From Pterobdella sp. o SKG-2022 (taxonomy: Eukaryota; Annelida; Clitellata; Hirudinida; Piscicolidae), in NCBI GenBank assembly GCA_964035795.1, contig OZ038320.1, forward strand, positions 5,921,895 to 5,985,894: a stretch of 64,000 nucleotides of DNA, given 5' to 3'. The notes beneath the pieces are model-generated. The model was not told where the DNA came from, made no database searches, and saw only the letters and a list, made by a program, of their open reading frames with translations. The stretch's first letter is position 1. Every line of letters begins with the position of its first letter. Shown here one piece after another: positions 30,456 to 52,646 of the stretch. Made by a program: the position numbers and the translations under genes.

Positions 30456-32348
30456 AGATTAATTCATTTTTCAGTTTTTGCCTATAAGTTTTGTTCTGTC
30501 TATTCTAATTATATTTTTTTATTTATTTTATTCAAGTATTTTTTTATTATGCCAATGAATGTGATTATGAGGTTATTTAATTTCTATTGACATCTCAACT
30601 TTGATTCAAAATTAAGCAAAAGCTGTAGAATATAATATTACCGATATTATTAAATACTTTAAGTTTATATATTTTTTTTATTTCTTGTTCATATATTCAT
30701 AATAATAATAATCTCTTTTGATTATTCTTTGCGTTCATCAAACTTCTCCAATCAAAACACAGCCACCATTATTCAAGTCAAAGCCTAAAAACAATATGAT
30801 AAATTTAAGCACAAATATCATTATTTCCACTATAATTTATTCAATTCTGCCATTATTTTTTAGAAATAATTTAAATAATTAATACATAAAATTTTTAATT
30901 TAGAAAACAATGAAGCTTTTCATAACATATGTCTCAAAAAGGAATCCAAACTATGAATTTTCAGCTCTTAATGTAGTAGTAAAGGGTTTTCTAAAGCTGA
31001 TTTCAGACTCAAAGCAACATACAGCAACAACAAAAACAACAGCCCGTCTCCATGGATCCCCTCAAAGGGGTGTCTGGCGCCACGAAAAATCCCATAAACC
31101 AACTACAACAATGTGTTTTAAACAGTACTCTCGTTGTTGCGCAACAATAAATATGACGATACAAGCATATGTGTTATTAAGCACAACATTTTACCGTTGT
31201 AGTTGTTATGATTTAAAATATTAAAAGTTAAGCTTGAAGATTTTGATGAGTTGAAGTTCTTTTTCATGTTTTTACTCATATTTTTTCTTTGAAGTTAATT
31301 TTTTTTTTCATTCCAGTTGTTATGATTATTTTGTTTTCATTACTATTTTTGTGAAAAATCTTGTTTTGGATTTTATATATATATCTTTCAAGTCCAAGTA
31401 GAATTCTACGATGTATCGCGCCATTAAAATTTTGAAGATATTTTTTGATGTTTTTTCCTTCAATTTGTATAAAACTCCAACAATAGAAACTTGAAATATC
31501 TATAAAATTAAAAAATCCAACAATTTATATTCGTTTTATTGTTCAATTCTTCGATAATATTGTTCTCTAAACTACTTTTTTAGGATCTGTGGCTTAAATA
31601 TTTTAAATCAATAGATGTATTTACCCATTATAAAATACAATAACTAATATCAATTTTAAGTATCAATTCATTGTATAAAGCTTTTGTTTATAGAACAATA
31701 ATATTAATTGATATTAAAATATAAATCTAAGTTGACCATCAGTCGCTGCGAATTGCGGTTTCGACATGAGAATAAGAGATACATTAACAAGACGATGTTG
31801 AATATATGATAATAGTATATTTCAACATAAAAAATTATGATTCTTATCTATTATTATAAATACATGAAGATTTAGCTTGTGAACGCTTGTATCATCTGCA
31901 GTAATTATGAATTACGTTTTGTTATGACTGTTCTAAATTATGATTCTCAAAACAATAAAATAAAATGAATGTATCAATTTTTTCCAATTCTCAGATTTAT
32001 AAATATTGGGATTATGAATTTTCTAGAATTAGTCGATAAGATGCGACAAGAATTGTCAGAATTTCAAATAAAGTTGAATATAAAAGTCCTTGTTCGTTCA
32101 GACATTCAATTCCAAAAATTATTGTTACATAACCACCCAAAAAACTTCAGTAAGAGAAGATTATCACTTCACCTTATAGTCCGTTCCGTTTTCACTGACT
32201 CAAGCAATACAATAAGCATGATGATAGTGACACCAACAAGGGCTTCTAGTCCATGCTATTACAAACACAGAGTCGCAATACTCAAGTTATCAAACAAATA
32301 GTTCTACAACACTTAAGTTGTTCTTAATAAAAAAGCTTTTCGAAACTC
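30456..32348. other. Spacer between convergent EPS8 and the oxidase gene
   Basis: It holds the 3' flanks of both genes. The frame 30910-31224 (104 codons) contains a short GC-rich patch at 31050-31085 but resembles nothing I know and has no splice context. I see no RNA gene. Confidence 0.5.
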
Positions 32349-35300
32349 TCAAAAAGAAGCTTTGAGTTCAGTGAGTTTCCTGACCAGTTTCACAGCCTCA
32401 ACAGCAGTACCCCAGCTCAAAGTGATTCCTTCACTGCCGTGCCCATAGTTATGTACCACCTATCATTTAGTGGGAATAACTAGGTTAGCTTCATAAAAAA
32501 AAACTAAACACTTTTATCAACTGGATAATACGAAGCTTTTTTAAATACAGTAATCAAAACAACCAATAAAAATTAATTAAATCAAATAGCTATAAATGAT
32601 CAAAATCTTTGAAAATTATACAAATAATATTTTTTCAAGTTCAATGAAACTTTCTGATGATAATGCAAGAATAAAATTAAAGCATGTGAACCTTGAGGAC
32701 TTTTCCATCTTCTCTTATAACTTCAGTGTCTATCCTTAACTTTTTCCTAGCGGGCCTCAACCCAACCCATTCATACAATACTTCTGCATTCTAGAGAATA
32801 ATGATATATCATAAAGTAACTTAAAGATAGAAAAAACAGTAGCTTAAACACAGAAAGAAATATCTTTAAAAAATAGGTTTATTCAAAAATTGAGCTAGAA
32901 TGTTTGAATACCTAATTCATTAGTCTTATAACAATAATATATAAACAAGTATGAATAGAATAACAACATAATACTAATACGATATGATTTTAATCATAAA
33001 AATAATATAATCAAAACATACACTACCTTCAAAGAAGGCATAATCTCACAAGCATTTCTCATAAGGGTTTCTGTGTCAGACTTTCTGAAACATTTCTCGT
33101 AGTCATGAGCTACCTTTGTTCCACCTATAGAAACCACGTCTAAACTGGAGCATAGAAAAAAGTGAAAATGGTTGTGAAGAAAGGGTAGGAGTGAGTGAGG
33201 GTGAAAAAAAAATGAGAAAAAGTTTATAATGAATACAGAAACCGTGAGTACCCGATTATTAAATAAAATTAACTACATATGATGAAAAGGTTATATCAAA
33301 CACAACAACACTGAACATAAGCAAGCACCCTGGTATGATGTAAGACAGAAATCCCTCTTTGGAGTAGATAGCGTGTTTGACCCAGGGAGCTCTGACCTGA
33401 TTAGGTGAATATTTATAAATGAATACTACCCAATAAGGTAGCCTCAACATATATTTGTATTTAGTTATATTTACACCTATATTTTTTATATTTTAATTTA
33501 TCGTTATTTAATTTTTTATTTATTAACATTATTTATTCTAATTTATTTTTGTTATATTTATATTTCAACACTATAAGTCCACTAAAACTGCATCAAACCT
33601 TGATAAGATGGCCTCTGATAGGGTAAACGTCCTTATCCTCACAAAGACTTTGAGCTCCCAGGCCTGTACAATTTATCACCAGATCGTAATGCCCAAGTAA
33701 CTGCCGTTGGTTTAATAATGATGGGAATATTGATAATCATCATAGTAATAATTTTTATATTATAATAGTAATCATAAAAATAAGTATAATAATAGTAATA
33801 ATAATAATATCATAGTAATAAGAATAAAGAGAATGATAATGAAAGCTAAATGAGTACGATGGCTGGAAAATATTTTTTTTTTCACATTATAGGGTATTCA
33901 AACTAATTTTATGGCTCACTTCTTTCAAGGAGTTCAATTTTCTTTTCACTACAAGTCCATTTCTTGCTTGAAACCTTGATTATTAGTTTGTATAAAGCTA
34001 GATAAATTAACTGAAGTCTGATCAAATTTCTATTTTTTCCTTGTCAAAACTAAAAATTTCAAAAAAATTTTGTTGTTATTTTTATTAATAATATTATTGT
34101 TGTTATTTTTATTAATAATATTATTGTTGTTATTTTTATTAATAATATTATTGTTGTTATTTTTATTATATTGATACATAAATTACTATCCAATAGAGCA
34201 AACTTCTTGATGAGGTAAGGCAGGTATCTAGGAGGTTCTATTAGCAATGTTGTCGTGAAAAAGCCGTGCCTTGGTGGTGTAATGTCAAGTGGCTTATAGG
34301 AGAATAAGAGGGTCTTTTTAAGCTTACATAAGGATAATAAACTTTATAATAATTTTGTTTTTCAAATAACTTCGTGTTTATTTTGTATGAAAAGGTTTAG
34401 CTTATCAAAAATTAGTTTTTTTATGAATAAATGTACTCTGAAAATTTTTTTTGACGTTTCAAACCCATAAACTGTTTTCCATTAATGGTGTTTTGTATTA
34501 TTTTTTATCAAGCTTTGTCAATGCTTATAACAAAAAACCCTAATTTGGGATCAATATTACAATGATTTTCATAAAAATATATTTCAACATTTTAACCATG
34601 ATGCTATGAAAACAATGACACGAGAATAATAAAAATGAAAGAAAACAGCCTTTGAATAATAATATCAAAAAAAACTTGATAATAGCATAAAAATAATATA
34701 ACAAGAAAAAATAATAGGGAGAGAGGAGACACGTAATTATAGAAAATGACGGACCATTATAGAATTATGGGGTTTAAGATGACGATGGTGGTATTCTGAG
34801 TGTGTACATATTAAGATTATTTGCTGTTTTCATTTGAGTTCACATTTGACTTCTATTGTAGACTTTAAAAGATGAACATATGCAATGTTAGACTCGAATT
34901 ACTTAGAAATATAATGAATTAATTAGAAAAAACATGAATTCTTAACTTTTAAAGATTTTAATTATATAAATGAGAAATCAGTTCAGTTTTCTTTTATATA
35001 CGAAGTGTGTTTAAGTTTAGTACACACCTTCATACCTAACGGTAAACTACCCTCAACCCTCCACAGTCGGAAATTATAGAAAATTACTCAAAAATTAATT
35101 GAAAAAACCATTCAAAGCTTCGATCGAAGGATATTTTATCGTAGTCTAATGACTTTGGAGAGTTTTAGTCACAATATTATACATACAAATGTAAGTGAAT
35201 CGGCAACCATTAATGAAAATAAAACTAAAGTCTCAATAAGTATATTTTATGTTACAACAGGCAAGGTTGTGTTGAACATATCCCAAAGGTTTCAGGTTAT

Positions 35301-37635
35301 TATGTGTGTATGTAAACACTTGTTTGAACAAATATATATTTCATCTTAGATGAAGCTTCCGCGGAATTCGATTTTAAAATAAGATTTCAAACAATTAATA
35401 CTCAAAAATTCAAATGATTAATTTCAAATAATTCTAACTCAAATAAAGGTTACTCAATAATGAAAAAGTATGTTTTAGAAGGTACTGAAACTCTATTTAG
35501 CATATACCTAAGCCTCATGTATTTAAACACTTAAAGTTGTACTTTAGACGACAACAAACGACGATACAAGAATGATGACTGTGATCATACAATGAGTTGA
35601 AATTGTAGTGTTTTCTTCTCTTCTTTCACTCCATGTTTATTACAATGTTTAAGCAAAATTTTAATTTGATGATTGATTTGCTACCGTTATATGAGTTAAA
35701 CATTTTGTTGACTTGTGTAATTTTGAGTTTATAATCTATTTTTTAATTAAGTTTGTTGAATTTATTTATAAAATTCATCAATATTCAACATGAAAGCACT
35801 TTCAGAAGTTTATTAAATTACACTTAGCTTTTGGTAAGTTGAAAACTAAGAGTCTATTGTGAGTTTTACTCAAAAAAACTTCGAAAAGTCAAATAAACTT
35901 CAAATTTTTTCATATTGAATATATATTGGACTTGAAGATCTTAAAACTTATCAAATATATTCATAAAAATGATTAATTGACTGATAACGTTCATTGATTA
36001 AAATAATATACCCCTTTTATTCATATGAGTAATTGGTTAAATTTATATGAAAAAGCTCTACCTATACTTCTGTCCAGGGAAGGTGTTCAACTCTTTATGA
36101 GTTAGCTCTCTGTGGTTGTAGGCATATTCTGGTTCGAAAAGGTCCTAAAGAATTTTGAGGGTTTATAAGAACTTTTTAGAAAGAAAACACTTATTATGAA
36201 GTACAATAGCCTGAACCTCAAAGTAAGGACAACAAACACAAAGTATTTATTAAATGACACGAAGCTTTTCGTAAGGCTAGCTTACGTTGTCAAGTGATAA
36301 TCTCGGATGATTGTAAGGCTAGCTCACTTGATAATATAAGCTAGCCTTACGAAAAGCTTCGTGTCATTTAATAAATACTTTGTGTTTGTTGTCCTTACTT
36401 TAAAACACTTATTGTTAGGATTTATTGTTATTATGATTTTTTTGTTATGATGTTTTTTTATTATGATGTTTTTTTGTGATTTATTATTATTATGTATTTT
36501 TTATTATGATTTATTTTTCAATATTTGTTGTTTTTATAATCTTTGTAGAAAAAAAAACTTATTGTTGTGATTTATTGTTTAGGATTTTTCATGATGATTT
36601 TTGTTTTTTTATGATGTTTTTTTCATTATGGGATTTTGATTATGATTTTTTTAATAAATATTTCATTATGATTTTTCCAATAGTGTATGTTTTTATTATA
36701 ATCTTTGTTAATAGGATTTTGAAAATCATAATAATGAAAATAATATTTATATCGTTGTAATATTAAAGTTTAAACAATCAAACTATGAATAAGAAGCAAA
36801 TAAATAATAACAGAAATAACAAAATAATACAAGTCGACCATTCGATCGTCATTAACTGACCAACATAACACTACAAAAAATAATAATAACAATAATTATA
36901 AACATACTTGATCAGCTTGATCAGTGAAAAAGTAGACAGATAGAATTTGAACTCCAGCATCACAGGCCTCATCACTATGAGCCAGTCTATCGTAATGTTC
37001 CCATGATGTCTTTAAGATTCTTTAAGGAGGGGAGGGAGGGTGGTGGGGTGAAAGGGTGGTATGGTTGTGTAGCGGTGTGGGTATTATGGTGGCGAAAAAA
37101 TGACCTAATTCTAGTATTTTTCTGCTTCATACTTTTACTTTATTCATGATTCTTCTATATAAACCAACTACCTCAAAGACTGCGGTGAGCGGCTGATAAC
37201 ATTATTAGGAGAACTCCTAAAGATTCCCGCTGCACCGAAACTGCACGTTTGGTCAAAAAACTTTTCAGCTATGACAGTAACAACACTGTTGTTGTATTCT
37301 TCCTGCAGGTGCACAGCTGTTGATAGTCCTACCACTCCTTGAAATCGTTTAGTCGTTGGTGTTTTTTATGCTTATTATTATTATTATTTTTATTTATTGA
37401 TATTATCATTATTTTTATTATTAGCCTTTTTATTAGCTCTTCAATTTATTAACCTTAGATTGTTGCTTTTAGACTTTTTTAAATTAATTTGTGGTTTTCA
37501 AACGATATTTTTTAACGATTCTTAATCATTATTGTATCCGAAAAAAAATTCATAACATAGTCAAAATATGTAAAATATGAAAAAATATATTTTTAATAAA
37601 CACCTACCGGCCCCTACCACACAAATCTTCACCAT
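32349..37635 (-). CDS. D-aspartate / D-amino-acid oxidase
   Basis: An FAD enzyme that oxidatively deaminates D-amino acids to 2-oxo acids with release of H2O2. Exons (minus): 37608-37635, 37172-37337, 36908-37019, 36062-36144, 34187-34269, 33920-33966, 33599-33700, 33329-33396, 33027-33144, 32692-32790 and 32349-32459. All phases agree and give 338 residues, the normal family length. The N-terminus [17 protein letters not shown] is the FAD dinucleotide fold GxGxxG. Further landmarks: [84 protein letters not shown] with the substrate-binding Arg, and [17 protein letters not shown]. HGSxGI..WGTA looks nearer D-aspartate oxidase and YIIPG nearer D-amino-acid oxidase, so substrate is not settled. 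The protein ends KASF, not a peroxisomal SKL-type signal. The 47-nt exon 6 was placed by phase plus [14 protein letters not shown]. Confidence 0.93.
34071..34171. repeat. 27-bp tandem repeat in oxidase intron 5
   Basis: About 3.7 nearly perfect copies of a 27-nt unit containing ATTGTTGTTATTTTTATTAA, starting 16 nt inside the intron after the exon ending at 34187. The ITTIILLIK repeats read on the minus strand are a by-product. Confidence 0.9.
36220..36401. mobile_element. MITE with perfect 65-bp terminal inverted repeats
   Basis: Arms 36220-36284 and 36337-36401 are perfect complements (65/65), beginning AAAGTAAGGACAACAAACAC and containing GAAGCTTTTCGTAAGGCTAG. The 52-nt centre carries another TAAGGCTAGCT copy. 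It lies in intron 3 of the oxidase gene. Perfect arms mean a recent insertion. A related, older element is at 6031-6205. Confidence 0.9.
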
Positions 37636-38687
37636 TGACAGACTTTACACAAAACTACACGCATTAAACTTACAAACTTCAGTTTAATACTTTCTTAAAA
37701 AACAAATCTTTTCAAAACTTATTTGTTTCGTCATCAGGTCATATTCACTTTTGCAGTTTAAATTTATATTAGTTTTAACAAGTTAAGTATATATCTAAAT
37801 TGTATATGTATACTTGAAGTTAATTCTATTACGTATACCAAATCCTAGGCACCAGTTTTATTCTGAATGGAAAATAACTCTTAAAAAAGATATTTACATC
37901 TTGGACCTGGTATCGATTTTACCTTTCTCAGTCGAATGCATGAAAAGATGAAATTTAGAGAAATATTTTCTAAATTTTTTCTAATACTTCGGGCAGAATT
38001 ATTTTTCAAAGCAATCAAACTTATCACTATTTATTTTTTTTTCAATCCGTTAAAAGATTCTAATGAAATAACTTATTTTTAGCATCAATTTTTCCAAACA
38101 TTCAATTGTCTGAACCAAAGTAATTACACACGATCGGCTGATTAGCCATAAACACTTTTAAGCTCAACACAGTATTCGATGCGCAGTTTAGAATTTTCGA
38201 TCAAATTTTTTTGCATGTTTTTATCGTTATTTAGTCGTTGTTAATTATTATTATCTTTAACAACTATTTATTGGTATGCGTGAACACCAGCTGATGAAAA
38301 TCCGGTAATTTCCCTAAACCAATGAGAAATATTTTTTCGCCAGATGCCGTTAACAAATGGAGAGAAAATAATCCAAAACCATTGAAAATTAACTAAGGTA
38401 GTTAAAACTTTAAAACTAACAATGATGATGACAAGTATTTGATAATATGAGTTAGCCCAAGAAAAAACTTGGTATATTCGTCAATAAACCTTCACTTTTC
38501 ATAATACACTTCTGTTCTTAGATCTTTATTTTTTCGACAATACATTTCGTTATGGGTTAACTAACACTCCATAAAATCCTGATACTAAGAGCAACAATGA
38601 TCACAATAATGATATAGTATATCATTAGAAATATGAGGTATGGTAGCATTAAGACAAAAAAAACAATAATAATAATAATGGTTGTAT
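37636..38687. other. Spacer between ATIC 3' end and oxidase 5' end
   Basis: Both neighbours are on the minus strand, so this 1.05-kb gap should hold the oxidase promoter. I see no clear TATA element or RNA gene. Confidence 0.5.
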
Positions 38688-46916
<8,229 letters not shown>

Positions 46917-47404
46917 GGTAGAAGTGAATTTAGAGAAATTGAGAAAATAGGTTGGGTGCAATAGGTTAAAAGTAAGGGTAGTTTTGAAATCTTTGTTTAA
47001 ATATTTTAGTCAAATTTATATTGTAAAAAGCTCTTTTTCATAAATTAGTTTGATGAAAGGGTTTAAGAATTTTAGAAAAAAATATTGAAATTAACAAGAA
47101 AATATTTTGCAAGGATAGACATTAGATGTAAAAAGATTTAGCATAGGAGATAAATGGGTATGAGGAAGTTTTTTTAAGCTTTTGTGGCGCCAAAGAATAA
47201 AACTCAAAAGCGCTGACTCTACGCTAAAGGTTGGAAAGTCTACATCCAGCGAGCAATGTTTTTCAGGTTAATTTAACTAACCCACTCGGATAAGTGACAA
47301 GAGAATGAGTTTCATTTTTGTAGAGTAGAATTCTAGGTCTGATTTTTATTAGATCACATTTTTTATTTTTGCATGTTAATCATCAAAATATTTTGATCAT
47401 TGTC

Positions 47405-47470
47405 GTCATTGTAACCAGGATATGAACCTGGTACCTCTAGATTTAGTTTCTGACTCATTTATCAGCGTAA
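47405..47470 (-). mobile_element. tRNA-like fragment, probably a SINE head
   Basis: A canonical T-arm with a 5-bp stem (CCAGG TTCATAT CCTGG) is preceded by a poor anticodon arm and no convincing acceptor stem. Not a working tRNA. Confidence 0.35.
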
Positions 47471-47769
47471 TATATAATATATTTTTGACAATGTTTTCAA
47501 CAAAAGTGTTGGTTTCTTCAAAAAGCAAAATATGAAAGTTTTAATCAAAAATATTTCGATACTTCAAGTCATCAAAACAATCAAAAAAATTTCAGAGTCT
47601 TTGATTTGATTACAGCAAGCATGGAGTAGCACTTTGTGAAACATCAATTGCGCAGCAGAAACCCAGATGAGGGACGAATTAACGTTAGGCTTGCCTACTT
47701 TTTATTCAATATTTTTTGAAGTGAATGTGTTTTTGAGTTTAATACATTCATCATTATCATTATTGATAT

Positions 47770-47960
47770 GCGAACTTTTCCATGCTAGCATGGGTTGGAC
47801 GGGGTCTCGAAATGGCTCTTCTCCACAATCTACGGTCTTGGGCAAGTTCAGGATTGAGTTTCATTCTTCTAAGGTCGTTGCTTATTAATTGGGACCATGT
47901 TTTCTTGGTCTACCTTGTTCTCGCTTACCCTCTACCACGACATGACTGCAAGCACTGGCT
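47770..47960 (+). mobile_element. Dispersed repeat with CATGCTAGCATGGGTTGGAC
   Basis: Starts with the motif shared with 38860-38900 and continues through GGTCTTGGGCAAGTTCAGG and GGGACCATGTTTTCTTGGTC, which I also associate with mollusc dispersed repeats. Not protein-coding. Confidence 0.5.
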
Positions 47961-49206
47961 GGGTTTAAATTGTTGAAAATCAATGCACCAACCTTTTAAC
48001 TTTTGTTAAAAAGCCTATCAAACAATTAAATTTTTCAATAAAAACGAAGTCTTTTTTTGAATGCACTATTTTGATATTTCAACTTTATAATATAACTACA
48101 CCATGCAAAGTTCTTAGACTTCAAAGTTAATAGACTAATTCTTAAACTTTGAGTTAAAAAAATGGTTTTCAATTTTAATAAGCTAAAAAAATGTGATGCA
48201 TATTTCCTTTTTATTCAAAATGTTCAGTCTACCAAGGTTGTCAGTAAAAGTTCGAAGTCAAAAATTCTTTCTGAAGTCTGTTTGAAAAGTGGAATATGAA
48301 AAACTGAGTCTGTCGTAACTCATCGGTTTGTTAGAACGTTTTTTTTTCGTTGTTTTGTTGCTATTTTCATCACTTTTTCAACATAGATTGTTACCTTTTC
48401 AAATAGTCTCATACACAACTAAGTATTGGTTAAATACCTTTATTATTAGCATGAAAATAGTCTTGAAAAGCTTTGTTTTTCAAACTGATTGGAGTCTACA
48501 AACTTTTTCTTTGATGAATTACTCGATATTCTATCTTCGTATTATCTGTTTCTTTTCATCTCTAAGCTGAAACATCACTTTTCAACAGTTATTGTTTAAT
48601 GCAATATTAAAGCGGTGTTTTTCTGAAGCCATGTTTGATCCTTCACCTTTGACCTCTCCTTAGAATATTTTCGTTCATCAAACTTTGATTAAAAATAAGT
48701 ATGAAATATCACAAAAAAATTACCGTTTTTTTTAATTATTATTTTTTTTATTTTTCATTAACACCAGGTGTTCAGTGTTTTATAACGATTAATATACAAT
48801 CAAAAAACTACCAAACATTTTTATCAAGAAATTACGGAACTTTCCATTATCATTGTAACGAATTCAATATATAATTAACTTTATTTGATAACTAATATAA
48901 TATATAAATTCATCAAAAACATACTAACTTCTTATTTCTCAAACCGTGAATACCTTGAACGAATAAAAAAAATGGTTTAGTAGGAATTAGGAACGTAGTT
49001 GTCTCAATATACAAAGGTGTGCTGTTTTTTTGAAGTTAAAACGTTGTGCTAGTTAAGATATAACCGGTTATAAGCAGTCTTCATGTATTTTGTTAATTGA
49101 TTATAGTTACTAAAAATAAGTCCCGTTGAAATACAAATAATTTCTTCCACGTTGTTTTTATTATCTTCATAGTTTTTTATTTTTGCAATTATTGTTATTT
49201 TTAAGT

Positions 49207-50013
<807 letters not shown>

Positions 50014-50014
<1 letters not shown>

Positions 50015-52611
50015 ATCTTATTTTGATAGAAATTGGTGATATTTTTTGTTAAAAAGTGAAAACATAACCTTTTTATTGCATAATTAACTAAGTTACATGA
50101 ATCAAGTCGCATAATATGGAAAGGTTCAACTTCAAATGAAACATCAAAAAATGAGTTATTGTGTTAAAAGCATGTTTTTAACCTGTTAAATACATGACAA
50201 TACAAAAGTGAAACAAAACTCTAAGTATACAAAAGAAAAATCGAGATATTAAACAATACCGAACGATGGATAAATCTTTATATTAACACCAATTTTTTTC
50301 TACCGGTATCTTCGAAAATAACGTGTATTGAAAACGTCTAGACGATATTAACTACTGGTACTCACTACGTGTTGAAAAGTTACAAAAGTTTGGACTGTTT
50401 TAATACATCATGCCTAAACACCTAAATGTTGACCTATGCGCTTCAAAGTTTCTAACTCTAAAGGACTTCAGTTGAAATAATGACGAAAACTTGCATGCTT
50501 GTGCAAAAATAACCAAAAAATCATTTATATCAAGGCAATTTAAAAGATGCTATGTTTAGATGCGTGAGGTGTTTTATAAGTATAAAATTGAGTAATATTA
50601 ATAAAAATTTGTGTGATCTTCTAAGCATATAAATCTGCATCATAAATTAAGAACCGGTTGAAATCAAAGATAGGCAGGTTAGGGCTGGTAATATTTAAAT
50701 ATCGATTTGGTGAACATGTGCGAATGATGTCTCAGTTTATAAGTTGATGTTTCTTTTGTTAATGACCATTCACAATTAAAACCTTCTAAAGGTGAAAATC
50801 AAATGACAATGTTAATGTATCTGTAAAAAAAATCATTAATTGGATGAACTTGAAGTGCTTCGATAAATCACAACATGTTGTTTTCGTAAACTACAACATG
50901 TTGCATTTCATCATAGTATTTGTTAGCTAACACTTTGATCAGGTTCAAGTTGAATAACTTGAATACCATACAAAAGGACCGTGTCTAAATACAAACGTTA
51001 AATGCCCAGTCATGAAAGTTCAAAAGGTGTAGACACTCTTGTTAATGTCAGTTAGTGTTTCGAAAAGGTTTGTGCTCAAAAAGTGTTGATTTCAAAAATT
51101 ATACATAAACAGTGATTAGCATTATTCAAAAGTGCTTTTGAACGATTTAAAAACCAAACAGTGGGTGAATATAAAGCAAAAAAAATCCACTGAATCAAAC
51201 AATTCTAAAACTAAAAATAACAGCAATAATAATATTCTAGTAATTTTAACATTCAATAATATTAATATTAACAATCGTATTTCTGCCTAACTAGATAAAA
51301 CAGTATTAAGAGTATTGGCTTTTATTTGCCTTTTATAAAGCTCCTTTATTGCTAAGTACGATACAATCGTTAATATTAATCAGAACAAATCATCATTCAT
51401 TGTTATCTCATCGTATTTATTCAAGTAAAAACAAAAATTTTAACATTTATTTATTGTATTGTGAGCAGAGAATCAATTAGGTGTGGTAGGTTGTGGTGTA
51501 GAGTGGTGGTGGTTTGTGGTGTGGGGTGGTTTGTGTGAGGCAGTGGTGGCTTTGTGGTAAGGTAAGGAGAATTTGTGAGATGTGTTAAAGGTATAAACCA
51601 GACATCCCTTTGTGGTTCAATATTCAATTGAAAAGCTCCTTTGATACAATTTATATCCACTGTGTTTTCAAGTCTATCATTAATTTTTTGTAGCTTTAGC
51701 TTAGCTATTAAATTTGTTCAACTTTTATGAGTATTCAAGAAAGTTAAAAATATAAGTGAATACATTTGCCTTTTTTAACTAATTAAAACATGGATTTGAT
51801 TAGATTTAGTAAATACGGAAACACAACTGAAACAATGAATAGATTATAAACATATAAATTATTAAAATTCCTTTAAAAATCGAAGCTTTCAAATGATCAG
51901 GTGATTTGGGTTCGAAACCCAGCTAATATTATATCCCCTGGATAATAAAAAATAAAAATATTTGGTCAATTATTAAATAAATAGCGAAATTAAACAGCAA
52001 TGACTCTCACGGTGGTAAAAGACAAATCTGAAATAAAAAAATGATTTATTTGTTATAGTTTCTATTATTTTAAACACAAGCATAACAACGTGAGGAAATT
52101 TTTCAGAGCTTCTAAGCAATATTTAAGATATAAATGTTTTTCATTGATCCTGACTCAAGATTATGAAGTTTTACTACATTCAAGTGTGATTAATAAAAAT
52201 ATTTAAAAATCAATTAAATATAAAATTATAATCGAAAATAATCAGTTAAACAAAAAATATTCTAAAAGTTTTGAATTCTCGAATAATTATTTTCAAAAAA
52301 TACTTTTATAAATAAATTAAAATAATATTTGATTATTGGAAGGCTTGTTGACCAAAGTTTAAATACTAAAGCTGAATAGATTTTATTTCCTTTTTAATGT
52401 ATATTCAATAGAAAATATTGCAAATTCCTCGATAAAATGTTCCAAAATCAAAGTCGTAACTACAATGGCCGCAAAAGGTAGAATAAATACAAAGTAAACA
52501 GAAAGACTTTTAAATCTCGCATGCAAAGCTATGAAATAAATGTATTTATTCATATTATTAGTCACTAATATTATTTAACCATTAATACCTATCTTATTAT
52601 TATTATTACTA

Positions 52612-52646
<35 letters not shown>

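Larger units (their letters stand above)
46917..49200. other. Spacer upstream of ATIC with SINE fragments
   Basis: This should contain the ATIC promoter. It holds a tRNA-like fragment at 47405-47470 (minus; T-arm CCAGGTTCATATCCTGG), a copy of the 8694-family repeat at 47622-47690, and a CATGCTAGCATGGGTTGGAC repeat at 47770-47960. No supported gene. Confidence 0.55.

Noticed and set aside
30910..31224. 104-codon frame between EPS8 and the oxidase
   Set aside because: No similarity, no splice context, and most of it has ordinary spacer composition.
50868..50905. Two ACAACATGTTG palindromes
   Set aside because: Short palindromes in AT-rich DNA, with no associated gene or repeat.
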